NCBI GenBank assembly: GCA_037142515.1 | Contig: JBAXAM010000002.1 | Span: 33,781 to 97,780, forward strand | Reading direction: 5' to 3' | Source: JBAXAM01 sp037142515 | GTDB lineage: Bacteria > Pseudomonadota > Gammaproteobacteria > UBA9339 | Length of the DNA: 64,000 nucleotides | Made by a program: the position numbers and the translations under genes | Notes under the pieces: generated by a model | Seen by the model: only the letters and a program-made list of their open reading frames with translations | Database searches by the model: none | What the model was told of the DNA's origin: nothing | Part shown: one piece after another, positions 35,011 to 41,945 of the stretch | Layout: each line of letters begins with the position of its first letter | How positions within the stretch are numbered: the stretch's first letter is position 1

Positions 35011-36276
35011 ATGAAAAGCTATGATATCGTTGTAATTGGCGGTGGCCCGGCCGGCATGGCTGCAGCTTTGGCTGCACACAAAAATCAAGTAAAAAATATT
35101 TTAATCATTGAACGTGATCTAGAACTTGGCGGCATTTTAAACCAATGCATTCATAACGGCTTTGGTTTACATCATTTCAAAAAAGAATTAACTGGCCCGG
35201 AATACAGCAATCTAGTCACTTTAGAATTACAAAAAACCAATATTGAAATCATGACTGACAGCATGGTTTTAAAACTGGATCACGATAACGATAATAAAAC
35301 TGTATATGCAATTAATGGCAAACTAGGACTCATGAAAATCAAAGCAAAAGCCATTATTCTTGCTATGGGATGCCGAGAAAGAACTCGCGGGGCAATTAGA
35401 ATTCATGGTGCAAGACCCGCAGGAGTCTATACTGCTGGAACTGCGCAAAGATTAATTAATATCGATGGATATATGCCTGGAAAAAAAGTTGTGATTTTAG
35501 GTTCGGGCGACATCGGCTTGATTATGGCTCGGCGTATGACACTAGAAGGAGCCAAAGTTGAAGCGGTACTTGAAATCATGCCCTACTCCAACGGATTAAC
35601 TAGAAACATCGTTCAATGCCTAAACGACTTTTCAATTCCACTTATGCTTTCACATACCGTTACTAAAATTCATGGTAAAGAGCGAGTTGAAGGCGTTAGT
35701 ATAACCAAGGTAGATATGAATTTATGCCCAATTAAAACAACTGAGCAATTTATTCCATGCGATACTGTATTACTATCAGTCGGCTTAATTCCAGAAAATG
35801 AGATTTCGCGTGCTTGTGGCATCATGATTGATCGAAAAACTGCTGGACCAATAGTGGGCGAACTAAGACAAACTAGCAAAGAAGGGATATTCTCCTGTGG
35901 CAATGTTTTGCATGTTCACGATCTAGTAGATTTCGTCAGCGAAGAAGGATATCTAGCTGGCTTTGGCGCAGCCCAATATATTCATAATAATTTAAACCCT
36001 GACTTTACACATACAACCATACCTGGAGACGGCATAAACACAGTCGTCCCTCAAAAAATCAACGCTAAAAATATAACTGATAATATCAAATTATTTATGC
36101 GCGTAAAAAAAGTTTATACTAACTGCGCAATTAATGCCTATATTGGCGATAAATTAATTGCACACAAGAAAGAAAACAAATTTCTACCGGCAGAAATGGT
36201 GTCTTTGACTATCAAGAAAGAGGATTTGTTTAATAATACCAATGCAGAAATACTAATAAAAATAGAACAAATATGA
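35011..36276 (+). CDS. FAD/NAD(P)-dependent oxidoreductase (second cassette subunit)
   Basis: 421 residues with two dinucleotide-binding folds: FAD (VVIGGGPAGMAAALAA) at the N-terminus and a second at VVILGSGDIGLIMARRM (about residue 160). Cys-containing segments GMGCRERTRG-like and ILNQCIHNGFG resemble HcnB/opine-oxidase and NAD(P)H-binding subunits. It starts immediately after the GlpA-like gene and shares an ATGA overlap with DUF1667. It probably takes electrons from the GlpA-like subunit to an acceptor; this is inferred from operon structure. Confidence 0.82.
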   Translation: MKSYDIVVIGGGPAGMAAALAAHKNQVKNILIIERDLELGGILNQCIHNGFGLHHFKKELTGPEYSNLVTLELQKTNIEIMTDSMVLKLDHDNDNKTVYAINGKLGLMKIKAKAIILAMGCRERTRGAIRIHGARPAGVYTAGTAQRLINIDGYMPGKKVVILGSGDIGLIMARRMTLEGAKVEAVLEIMPYSNGLTRNIVQCLNDFSIPLMLSHTVTKIHGKERVEGVSITKVDMNLCPIKTTEQFIPCDTVLLSVGLIPENEISRACGIMIDRKTAGPIVGELRQTSKEGIFSCGNVLHVHDLVDFVSEEGYLAGFGAAQYIHNNLNPDFTHTTIPGDGINTVVPQKINAKNITDNIKLFMRVKKVYTNCAINAYIGDKLIAHKKENKFLPAEMVSLTIKKEDLFNNTNAEILIKIEQI

Positions 36277-36626
36277 AAACACTAATTAATATGACTTGTA
36301 TTTGCTGCCCACTGGGCTGTGATCTGGAAATCGACAAATCTGGCACTGAGTTTATTGTCACTGGTAATAAGTGTTTGCGTGGCAAAAAATACGCGATCGA
36401 GGAAATCACCCTGCCCAAAAGGATTGTCACCAGCACTGTAAAAATAACAGGTGGCCGCCATCCGGTAATCCCGGTAAAAACCTCCGCCGCCATCCCTAAA
36501 GAAAAAATCTTTACTATTATGGATATCCTTGCTAACGTTGAAATCACAGCTCCAATTAATGTCGGTGACGTAGTCGTAAAAAACATAGCTGACACTGGAG
36601 TAGATATTGTGGCCACAGGAGCATAA
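36273..36626 (+). CDS. DUF1667 protein, putative redox partner
   Basis: 117 residues. The N-terminal half has four Cys (CICCPLGC and later NKCLRG), a pattern suited to a metal or iron-sulfur site. The conserved RIVTSTVKITGG and PVIPVKTSAAIPK segments define DUF1667. The gene always or nearly always accompanies the two flavoproteins seen upstream, and here it is coupled to them by an ATGA overlap. Function is unknown; it may complete an electron-transfer complex. Confidence 0.85.
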   Translation: MKTLINMTCICCPLGCDLEIDKSGTEFIVTGNKCLRGKKYAIEEITLPKRIVTSTVKITGGRHPVIPVKTSAAIPKEKIFTIMDILANVEITAPINVGDVVVKNIADTGVDIVATGA

Positions 36627-36631
36627 TACCT

Positions 36632-36721
36632 GGAGAGGTGTCCGAGTGGCCGAAGGAGCATGACTGGAAATCATGTATATGCGCAAGCGTATCGTGGGTT
36701 CGAATCCCACCCTCTCCGCCA
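36632..36721 (+). tRNA. tRNA-Ser (anticodon GGA)
   Basis: 90-nt class II tRNA: acceptor GGAGAGG/CCTCTCC, anticodon stem CATGA/TCATG around loop CTGGAAA (anticodon GGA, decodes UCC and UCU), long variable arm (TATGCGCAAGCGTA), T arm GTGGG-TTCGAAT-CCCAC, discriminator G and encoded CCA. Confidence 0.97.
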
Positions 36722-36725
36722 AATA

Positions 36726-37853
36726 TCAAGTTACAAATTCTAAATAATTTTTTCTGTTAACAACTGAGAAAACAGAATCTTTATAAGTCTCTATCCATTT
36801 GCGCGGCGGAGCTACTTTGCTTTCATTCCATTTAAACTCATAAGCGAACAATTTACCTTCACGCTCTTCAATTAAATCTATTTCCTGTTGTTCCCAAGTA
36901 CGCCAAAAATAAGAATTAGCCCTAATTTCGCTATATGCACGCTTCTTACATCTTTCTATAAATATAAAATTTTCCCATAGCATTCCAATATCGTTTCTAA
37001 TTTCAATACTATTAAAATTAGAAATAAGTGTATTTCTTATGCCATTATCATAAAAATAATATTTACTTTTTTTTGTTACTTCGTTGCGTAAATTCCTACT
37101 AAAACCACGCAAATTGTATACAACAAAAGCCTTTTCTAACATATCTAGATAGCGCTCAACCGTTTTATAATCTAGGCCAAGCTGTCTTCCCAGTTCACTC
37201 AATGAAACTTCGTTACCGATTTGAAACGCTAGAAGACGCAGCAAATCTAAAAGCTTTTTAGAGCCCTTAAAGCTATCTAATTCTAAAATATCCTTCAGCA
37301 AATACGAATAAGTTATTTCTTCGAGTAGATTTATTTTTTTATTTTTATCCGCAGCGACAACTACTTCAGGATAACCGCCAAAAATTAGCCATTCGGAAAC
37401 TTTATCTTTCAACTCATAATCATTATATAACTTAAGCAGCTCCAACTGAGCTATTGGATACAAAGTAAGAGTTGTTTTGCGACCTGTCAGAGGCTCACCA
37501 ATTTGTCCTGCCAGCTCAAATGAAGATGATCCTGTTGCAATAATTTTTATATTCGGAACTTGGTCAACAAGTATTTTTAAGTTAACACCAATATTTGGAA
37601 TTTTTTGTGCTTCATCTATCGCTAACAAATCATAGCCAGCAACATATTCTTTCAATAAATCAAAATCCTGAGAACTTAGTAAGTTCTGGGTTTTAATATT
37701 ATCACCAGAGTCGAGTTTGTATTTTAATCCACAATTTTCTAAAAATTTTTTCAGCAAGGTGGTTTTTCCTGCCTGACGCGGACCAAAAATAACAAGCACC
37801 TTGTTTGGAACAAGGTATTTGGCCAAATCATGGTAAAATCTAACAATATCCAT
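36726..37853 (-). CDS. AAA ATPase with DUF4143 domain
   Basis: 375 residues from the ATG at 37853. Walker A GPRQAGKTT (24-32) and Walker B LLAIDEAQK are intact, followed by a sensor segment IATGSSSFEL. The C-terminal DUF4143 region has a nuclease-like core (FAYEFKW, with preceding acidic EIDLIEER). Such proteins are widespread in genomes with many mobile genes; their function is unknown. I reject the in-frame start 27 bp upstream as it adds an unconserved hydrophobic tail. The gene ends 5 bp from the tRNA-Ser 3' end. Confidence 0.85.
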   Translation of the reverse strand: MDIVRFYHDLAKYLVPNKVLVIFGPRQAGKTTLLKKFLENCGLKYKLDSGDNIKTQNLLSSQDFDLLKEYVAGYDLLAIDEAQKIPNIGVNLKILVDQVPNIKIIATGSSSFELAGQIGEPLTGRKTTLTLYPIAQLELLKLYNDYELKDKVSEWLIFGGYPEVVVAADKNKKINLLEEITYSYLLKDILELDSFKGSKKLLDLLRLLAFQIGNEVSLSELGRQLGLDYKTVERYLDMLEKAFVVYNLRGFSRNLRNEVTKKSKYYFYDNGIRNTLISNFNSIEIRNDIGMLWENFIFIERCKKRAYSEIRANSYFWRTWEQQEIDLIEEREGKLFAYEFKWNESKVAPPRKWIETYKDSVFSVVNRKNYLEFVT

Positions 37854-37895
37854 ATAGTTGAAAAATATCACAATAAACAAAATCTGTCAATTTAA

Positions 37896-37943
37896 AGGAT
37901 TGGCATTCCTTAAAATAAGCCTATTTCAAGGAATGCCAATCCT
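37896..37943. repeat. 16-bp perfect inverted repeat between dus and the AAA ATPase gene
   Basis: AGGATTGGCATTCCTT (37896-37911) and its exact complement (37928-37943) flank a 16-base loop that itself pairs over five positions (AAATA with TATTT) around AGCC. The right arm ends one base before the dus stop codon. The T-run needed for an intrinsic terminator is short, so it may be a terminator or a palindromic repeat element. Confidence 0.75.
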
Positions 37944-38924
37944 CTAAACAAAGTATTGCAAACAAATATTTTCCAGTTCTTGCAAGCTACTACAATTATT
38001 TACAGCGAAACAAAACTCTTTTTTATTGTGCAATCCTTGGGTATATAAACCAGTAATTTTACGCGCATGTAATAACGCAAATTTTTCATTACCTAACAAC
38101 TTCTCTAGCAGTTGGATATGACGCATAAAAATAGCGCCGATTTCTATTATAGATGGGTCGATAAATTCCTGCTGGCACATTTGGGCAATTAGTTTTTTAA
38201 TTAACCACGGTTGTCCTACTCCAGCACGAGCAACCATCACTCCAGCACATCCAGTTGCAAACATTTTTTGTAGAGAATCTATACAAAAAATATCACCATT
38301 ACCAATCACCGGGATATTTAACGCCTCAACAAAAAATTTAATCTGATCGTAATGACATGGGTTTTTATAGGTTTCATTCCAATGCCTGCCATGCACTACC
38401 AAAAAATCCACACCAGCATCGCTAACTACTTTGACGATCTCTGCATGAAATTTATCAGGACTATTACCTTCGACTCTAATTTTTGCTGCTATTGGCAAGT
38501 GCGTATTTTTCTTCATCGCACTAAGCAGCTTATAAAGCGTTGTTGGATTAGTTAAAAGGCTCGAGCCTGCCCCTTGACGCCGCACTTTTTTTACAGGACA
38601 TCCACAATTTAAATCAATTAAATCGGCTCCATAATCGGTAACTACCTTGGCAGCATATCCTATTTTTTCCGGGTCACTACCGAATATTTGAAAGCAAACT
38701 GGACCTTCATTTGGGTCTTTTTCAATATAACGCCGATATGTAAGCTTAGGCTGATGCGCCAAAGCATTACACGAAATCATTTCGGTGCACGTAAAAGCCG
38801 GCCTGCTCTGCTCCCAAGTTAGCAAACGAAAAGCTGAGCAACTATAGCCCGCAAGCGGTCCCTGAATAATATTCACAGGAAAAGTTTTATTAGCTATGCG
38901 CAAAGGTTTGTTAAATTTTTTCAA
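37944..38924 (-). CDS. tRNA-dihydrouridine synthase (DusB-like)
   Basis: FMN enzyme reducing uridines in tRNA D-loops. The 326-residue TIM-barrel protein shows IIQGPLAGYS, QIFGSDPEKI, the catalytic Cys in LIDLNCGCPVKK, and the FMN-phosphate segment GNGDIF with GVMVARAGVGQPW. The N-terminal barrel and helical tRNA-binding tail are complete. Assignment to DusB rather than DusA or DusC is tentative. Unusually, its start codon lies inside the HigA-like antitoxin gene (14-bp overlap). Confidence 0.9.
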   Translation of the reverse strand: MKKFNKPLRIANKTFPVNIIQGPLAGYSCSAFRLLTWEQSRPAFTCTEMISCNALAHQPKLTYRRYIEKDPNEGPVCFQIFGSDPEKIGYAAKVVTDYGADLIDLNCGCPVKKVRRQGAGSSLLTNPTTLYKLLSAMKKNTHLPIAAKIRVEGNSPDKFHAEIVKVVSDAGVDFLVVHGRHWNETYKNPCHYDQIKFFVEALNIPVIGNGDIFCIDSLQKMFATGCAGVMVARAGVGQPWLIKKLIAQMCQQEFIDPSIIEIGAIFMRHIQLLEKLLGNEKFALLHARKITGLYTQGLHNKKEFCFAVNNCSSLQELENICLQYFV

Positions 38925-39234
38925 GGCGCTGCAACGTATCAGGATACTTCCTTGTCATTAAAATTAACGCTGCTGCTTGATCATTAGGGACAGTTTTCCC
39001 TTGCTCCCATTTTTCCAAAGTCCTTGGTGATACACGCAACTTGATAGCAAAAACAGCCTGCGACATATTCAACTTTTTTCTTGTTTCGCGAACAAATTTT
39101 GCACTTACACTAGGACGCGCCTTTTGCTCGTATATATATGTACGCAAAGTTATTTTACCATCTTTATAACTATTTAACTCCTCGATACCCTGAGTAAGCT
39201 CAGCAAATAAATTGTGCTTGTGTTTTTTTGTCAT
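38911..39234 (-). CDS. HigA-like antitoxin with XRE helix-turn-helix
   Basis: 107 residues from the ATG at 39234, which overlaps the toxin stop as ATGA; an upstream in-frame GTG (39243) is less likely. The HTH (RKKLNMSQAVFAIKLRVSPRTLEKWEQG) occupies the C-terminal half, the order seen in HigA/MqsA-type antitoxins. The N-terminal part probably binds the toxin. The gene overlaps dus by 14 bp, so the antitoxin and a core tRNA-modifying enzyme share a message. Confidence 0.88.
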   Translation of the reverse strand: MTKKHKHNLFAELTQGIEELNSYKDGKITLRTYIYEQKARPSVSAKFVRETRKKLNMSQAVFAIKLRVSPRTLEKWEQGKTVPNDQAAALILMTRKYPDTLQRLEKI

Positions 39235-39548
39235 TGTTCCCACCTCTCTAACATTTGTTTAAGATTTTTTTTCTCTTTCGGTGATAAATCTATTTGTTCA
39301 TTTTTAGAATAAAGTGTCATAAGATAAATTTGATTTCGAGCTAATTGCCAATAATAAATAATCCTTACACCTCCTAGTTTCCCTTTGTTTTTTGATAACC
39401 AACGAATTTTTCGCAGTCCACCAGTTCCCCGAATCAAAACACCAGTATCTGGTTTATTTATCAAAAAATATTGTAACTCTCTGTAATCATCATCCGATAA
39501 ATACTGAGCGTGTTTTTTGGCAAAAATACTAGTTTCAATGAACATCAT
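39231..39548 (-). CDS. RelE/HigB family mRNA interferase toxin
   Basis: 105 residues, encoded before its antitoxin as in higBA loci. Recognisable features are FAKKHAQYLSDDDYRELQ, the core GTGGLRKIRW and the strand GGVRIIYYW followed by YLMTLYSKNEQ and LSPKEKKNLK. Toxins with these features cleave mRNA on the ribosome. The sequence appears complete. A methionine immediately follows the first one, so the start may be one codon later. Confidence 0.88.
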   Translation of the reverse strand: MMFIETSIFAKKHAQYLSDDDYRELQYFLINKPDTGVLIRGTGGLRKIRWLSKNKGKLGGVRIIYYWQLARNQIYLMTLYSKNEQIDLSPKEKKNLKQMLERWEQ

Positions 39549-39558
39549 ATCATTAGCG

Positions 39559-39573
39559 TACCCTTGAAGGGTA
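39559..39573 (-). promoter_or_regulatory. Palindromic operator of the RelE/HigA operon
   Basis: TACCCTTGAAGGGTA is a perfect 15-bp palindrome (7-bp arms, central base) 11 bp upstream of the toxin ATG. It lies between a -35-like TTTACT and a -10-like AATGAT on the minus strand, ideally placed for autorepression by the HigA-like protein. Confidence 0.6.
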
Positions 39574-39591
39574 GTAAAAGCAAGTTATTTT

Positions 39592-40491
39592 TTAAACTTC
39601 TGGAGGCAGTGGCTCCTGTGCATAGAAAATAGAAAAAATACAGCCTAAAACCACTAAAATCATACCCAGTAAAAAGAATAAATCTGGAACATATCCCCAA
39701 AACAACCAACCCAAAAAGCCACTAAACACCACGCTGAGATATAATATTGGCGCAACAATTTTGGGAGATGCGTGTAACAAAGCTCGTGTTAATAATTCTT
39801 GATAGGCAGTACCAACAACACCAATCATAATTAAAACTAGCATTGTAATCGAATCCGGGGTACGCCAATTAAATATACTAAAGATACCGCTTAGAACAAA
39901 AGTTAACGGAAAAAAATAAAGCATTATTGTATAGTGATCATCGTCCTTAGCTAACTCATGCACACCCAAAAACGAAACAGCAGAAAAAAGACCTGCAGCT
40001 AAGGCAACCAGCATCATAGGATTAAAAATACCACCACAGGGTTTAAGTATAAAAATTAGCCCAATAAAACCAACTCCTAAAGCTAAATAATTTTTCGCAC
40101 TGGTTTTCGTACCTAAAAATATAAAACTTAAAAGTGGTATAAATAAAGTATAGGTCATAGCCAATAAATTAGCATCTACCAGCGGCACATATTTTAGGGC
40201 AATATAAAGGGCGTATATCGTAACAAAGCCACTAAAAGCTCGCAACAGATGTAAACCAGGATGCTTGGTCTTAAGAGAAAAATGCTCTCCCCGTAAGCGT
40301 TTATAACCCAACACTAATATAATCCAAAATAAACTGACAGCAAAACGAACAAAAACCATTAGACTTTCAGCAGCGCGACCAGAAGCTAGTTTAACTAATA
40401 ACACCATCACGCTATAACAAAATGCGGCTGCAACGCCTAAAATAATAGCTCGCTTTACCGGCTTTAAAATATTTTTTCGGATTAATAACAT
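39592..40491 (-). CDS. EamA/DMT family transporter
   Basis: Inner-membrane protein of 299 residues with ten predicted helices in two EamA halves (for example ILGVAAAFCYSVMVLLVKLA and VALAAGLFSAVSFLGVHEL). The family exports or imports metabolites such as amino acids, purines or S-adenosylmethionine. Relatives in intracellular bacteria carry S-adenosylmethionine, but nothing here fixes the substrate. It is divergent from asnA across the inverted-repeat region. Confidence 0.85.
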   Translation of the reverse strand: MLLIRKNILKPVKRAIILGVAAAFCYSVMVLLVKLASGRAAESLMVFVRFAVSLFWIILVLGYKRLRGEHFSLKTKHPGLHLLRAFSGFVTIYALYIALKYVPLVDANLLAMTYTLFIPLLSFIFLGTKTSAKNYLALGVGFIGLIFILKPCGGIFNPMMLVALAAGLFSAVSFLGVHELAKDDDHYTIMLYFFPLTFVLSGIFSIFNWRTPDSITMLVLIMIGVVGTAYQELLTRALLHASPKIVAPILYLSVVFSGFLGWLFWGYVPDLFFLLGMILVVLGCIFSIFYAQEPLPPEV

Positions 40492-40516
40492 TATATGTTT
40501 TTTAGCCTTATTCTTA

Positions 40517-40629
40517 TTATTACGTTCTTTCAGAGCTTAAAATATTTTGGGTATCTTGCCCAGGGTTCCCAACACTGCTTCGCAGTTCGGTCACCCTGGG
40601 CTATAGATATTACGCTTCCTTCGGAACGT
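40517..40629 (+). repeat. 113-bp palindrome-rich repeat element, left copy
   Basis: This element matches the complement of 40753-40865 at 111 of 113 positions by eye. Inside it are three hairpins, each closed by a TTC loop on this strand (ACTGC-TTC-GCAGT; TTCC-TTC-GGAA; TCT-TTC-AGA). A longer 9-bp GC-rich stem GCCCAGGGT/ACCCTGGGC encloses the middle one. There is no transposase. The structure resembles REP or MITE elements. Confidence 0.85.
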
Positions 40630-40752
40630 CTCTTATCAGTCTTCGTCAATAGATTGTACCAAACTATTATAATATTATACTAAATTATAAAACCAATATC
40701 TTGATAACGTTAAAAATTCTTAGAAAAATAAAGCAAATCAGTAAACTCAAAA
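40630..40752. other. Spacer between the inverted repeat copies
   Basis: 123 bp, AT-rich, with no coding frame or RNA gene that I can support. It completes the 415-bp gene-free stretch 40492-40906 between the divergent EamA and asnA genes. Confidence 0.6.
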
Positions 40753-40865
40753 ACGTTCCGAAGGAAACGTAATATCTATAGCCCAGGGTGACCGAACTGC
40801 GAAGCAGTGTTGGGAACCCTGGGCAAGATACCCAAAATATTTTAAGCTCTGAAAGAGCGTAATAA
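40753..40865 (-). repeat. 113-bp palindrome-rich repeat element, right copy (inverted)
   Basis: Second copy in opposite orientation, differing from the left by two C/T changes. Together the copies could fold into a 113-bp stem with a 123-base loop, and each alone can form a three-hairpin structure. It lies 41 bp upstream of the asnA start, probably inside its leader. Confidence 0.85.
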
Positions 40866-40906
40866 AACTGTTGCAATACACAAAAACTATAGATAATCTA
40901 TAAAAA

Positions 40907-41929
40907 ATGAAGAGCTATAGTTCGACCCTCAATGTCCATCAAACTGAAAAAGCAATTCAGTTAATCAAAGAATTCTTTCAACAGCAATTAGCGACTGAAC
41001 TAAAGCTCTATCGAGTTACAGCGCCACTTTTCGTTCCCAAAGGAACGGGAATTAACGACGATTTAAACGGCATTGAAAAGCCTGTGTCATTTAAAATAAA
41101 AGATATTGCTGATCTTGAGGTTGAAGTAGTGCAATCATTAGCAAAGTGGAAACGCCTAGCACTTGCCGACTACAAAATACCACATGCTTATGGCCTTTAT
41201 GCTGATATGAATGCGATCAGACCAGATGAATCTCCGCTAGATAATATTCACTCACTCTATGTTGATCAGTGGGATTGGGAACGAGTAGTGCTGGCTTCTG
41301 AACGCAATTTAAAATTCTTACGAAAAACTGTGAAAAAAATTTATGGCATACTACAACGCTTAGAGTTTTTTATTCACGAGCTCCATCATCATATTAAACC
41401 GAGCTTACCAGAAGAGATAACTTTTATTCATGCCGAAGAAGCTGAAGAACGCTATCCAGAACTAACGCCGCGCGAACGCGAATATCAACTGGCCAAAGAG
41501 TATGGCGCTATTTTTATTATTGGTATTGGCGGAGCCTTAAAAAACGGCCAACCGCACGATAGCAGAGCACCAGATTACGACGACTGGACCACAGAAACCG
41601 AAAATGGCTTCAAAGGACTAAATGGAGATATTATTCTCTGGAATCCAACCCTAGAAAACAGCTTTGAAATTTCTTCTATGGGAATTCGCGTAGATAAAAC
41701 TGCGCTATTAACACAACTAAAGCTTACCAACACCGAAAAACGCAAAGAATTATACTTTCATCACCGACTTTTAAATGACGAGCTCCCCCTAACTATTGGC
41801 GGGGGCATAGGTCAATCACGCATCTGCATGCAGTTTTTACATAAGGCACATATAGGTGAAGTACAAGCTAGCATTTGGCCAGATCAAACTGTACAAGAAT
41901 GTAAAAAGCATAATATTGCCTTGCTATAA
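40907..41929 (+). CDS. asnA: Aspartate-ammonia ligase (asparagine synthetase A)
   Basis: Makes asparagine from aspartate, ammonia and ATP. The 340 residues show family segments RVTAPLFVPKGTGINDDLNG, ADMNAIRPDE, SLYVDQWDWE and the final GGGIGQSRICM, a class II synthetase-like ATP site. AsnA is evolutionarily related to aspartyl/asparaginyl-tRNA synthetases. It is uncommon outside enteric bacteria, Firmicutes and some host-associated lineages, and may be acquired. It converges on ileS with a 16-bp gap. Confidence 0.94.
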   Translation: MKSYSSTLNVHQTEKAIQLIKEFFQQQLATELKLYRVTAPLFVPKGTGINDDLNGIEKPVSFKIKDIADLEVEVVQSLAKWKRLALADYKIPHAYGLYADMNAIRPDESPLDNIHSLYVDQWDWERVVLASERNLKFLRKTVKKIYGILQRLEFFIHELHHHIKPSLPEEITFIHAEEAEERYPELTPREREYQLAKEYGAIFIIGIGGALKNGQPHDSRAPDYDDWTTETENGFKGLNGDIILWNPTLENSFEISSMGIRVDKTALLTQLKLTNTEKRKELYFHHRLLNDELPLTIGGGIGQSRICMQFLHKAHIGEVQASIWPDQTVQECKKHNIALL

Positions 41930-41945
41930 CGGCTCTTAAGAAAAC

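Noticed and set aside
36721..37853. tRNA-Ser with adjacent ATPase gene as an integrated element
   Set aside because: No integrase and no duplicated tRNA end are visible; the DUF4143 ATPase alone is not evidence of an element.
40495..40876. Two opposed small reading frames across the inverted repeats
   Set aside because: They translate the non-coding repeat element itself from either strand and have no ribosome binding sites.
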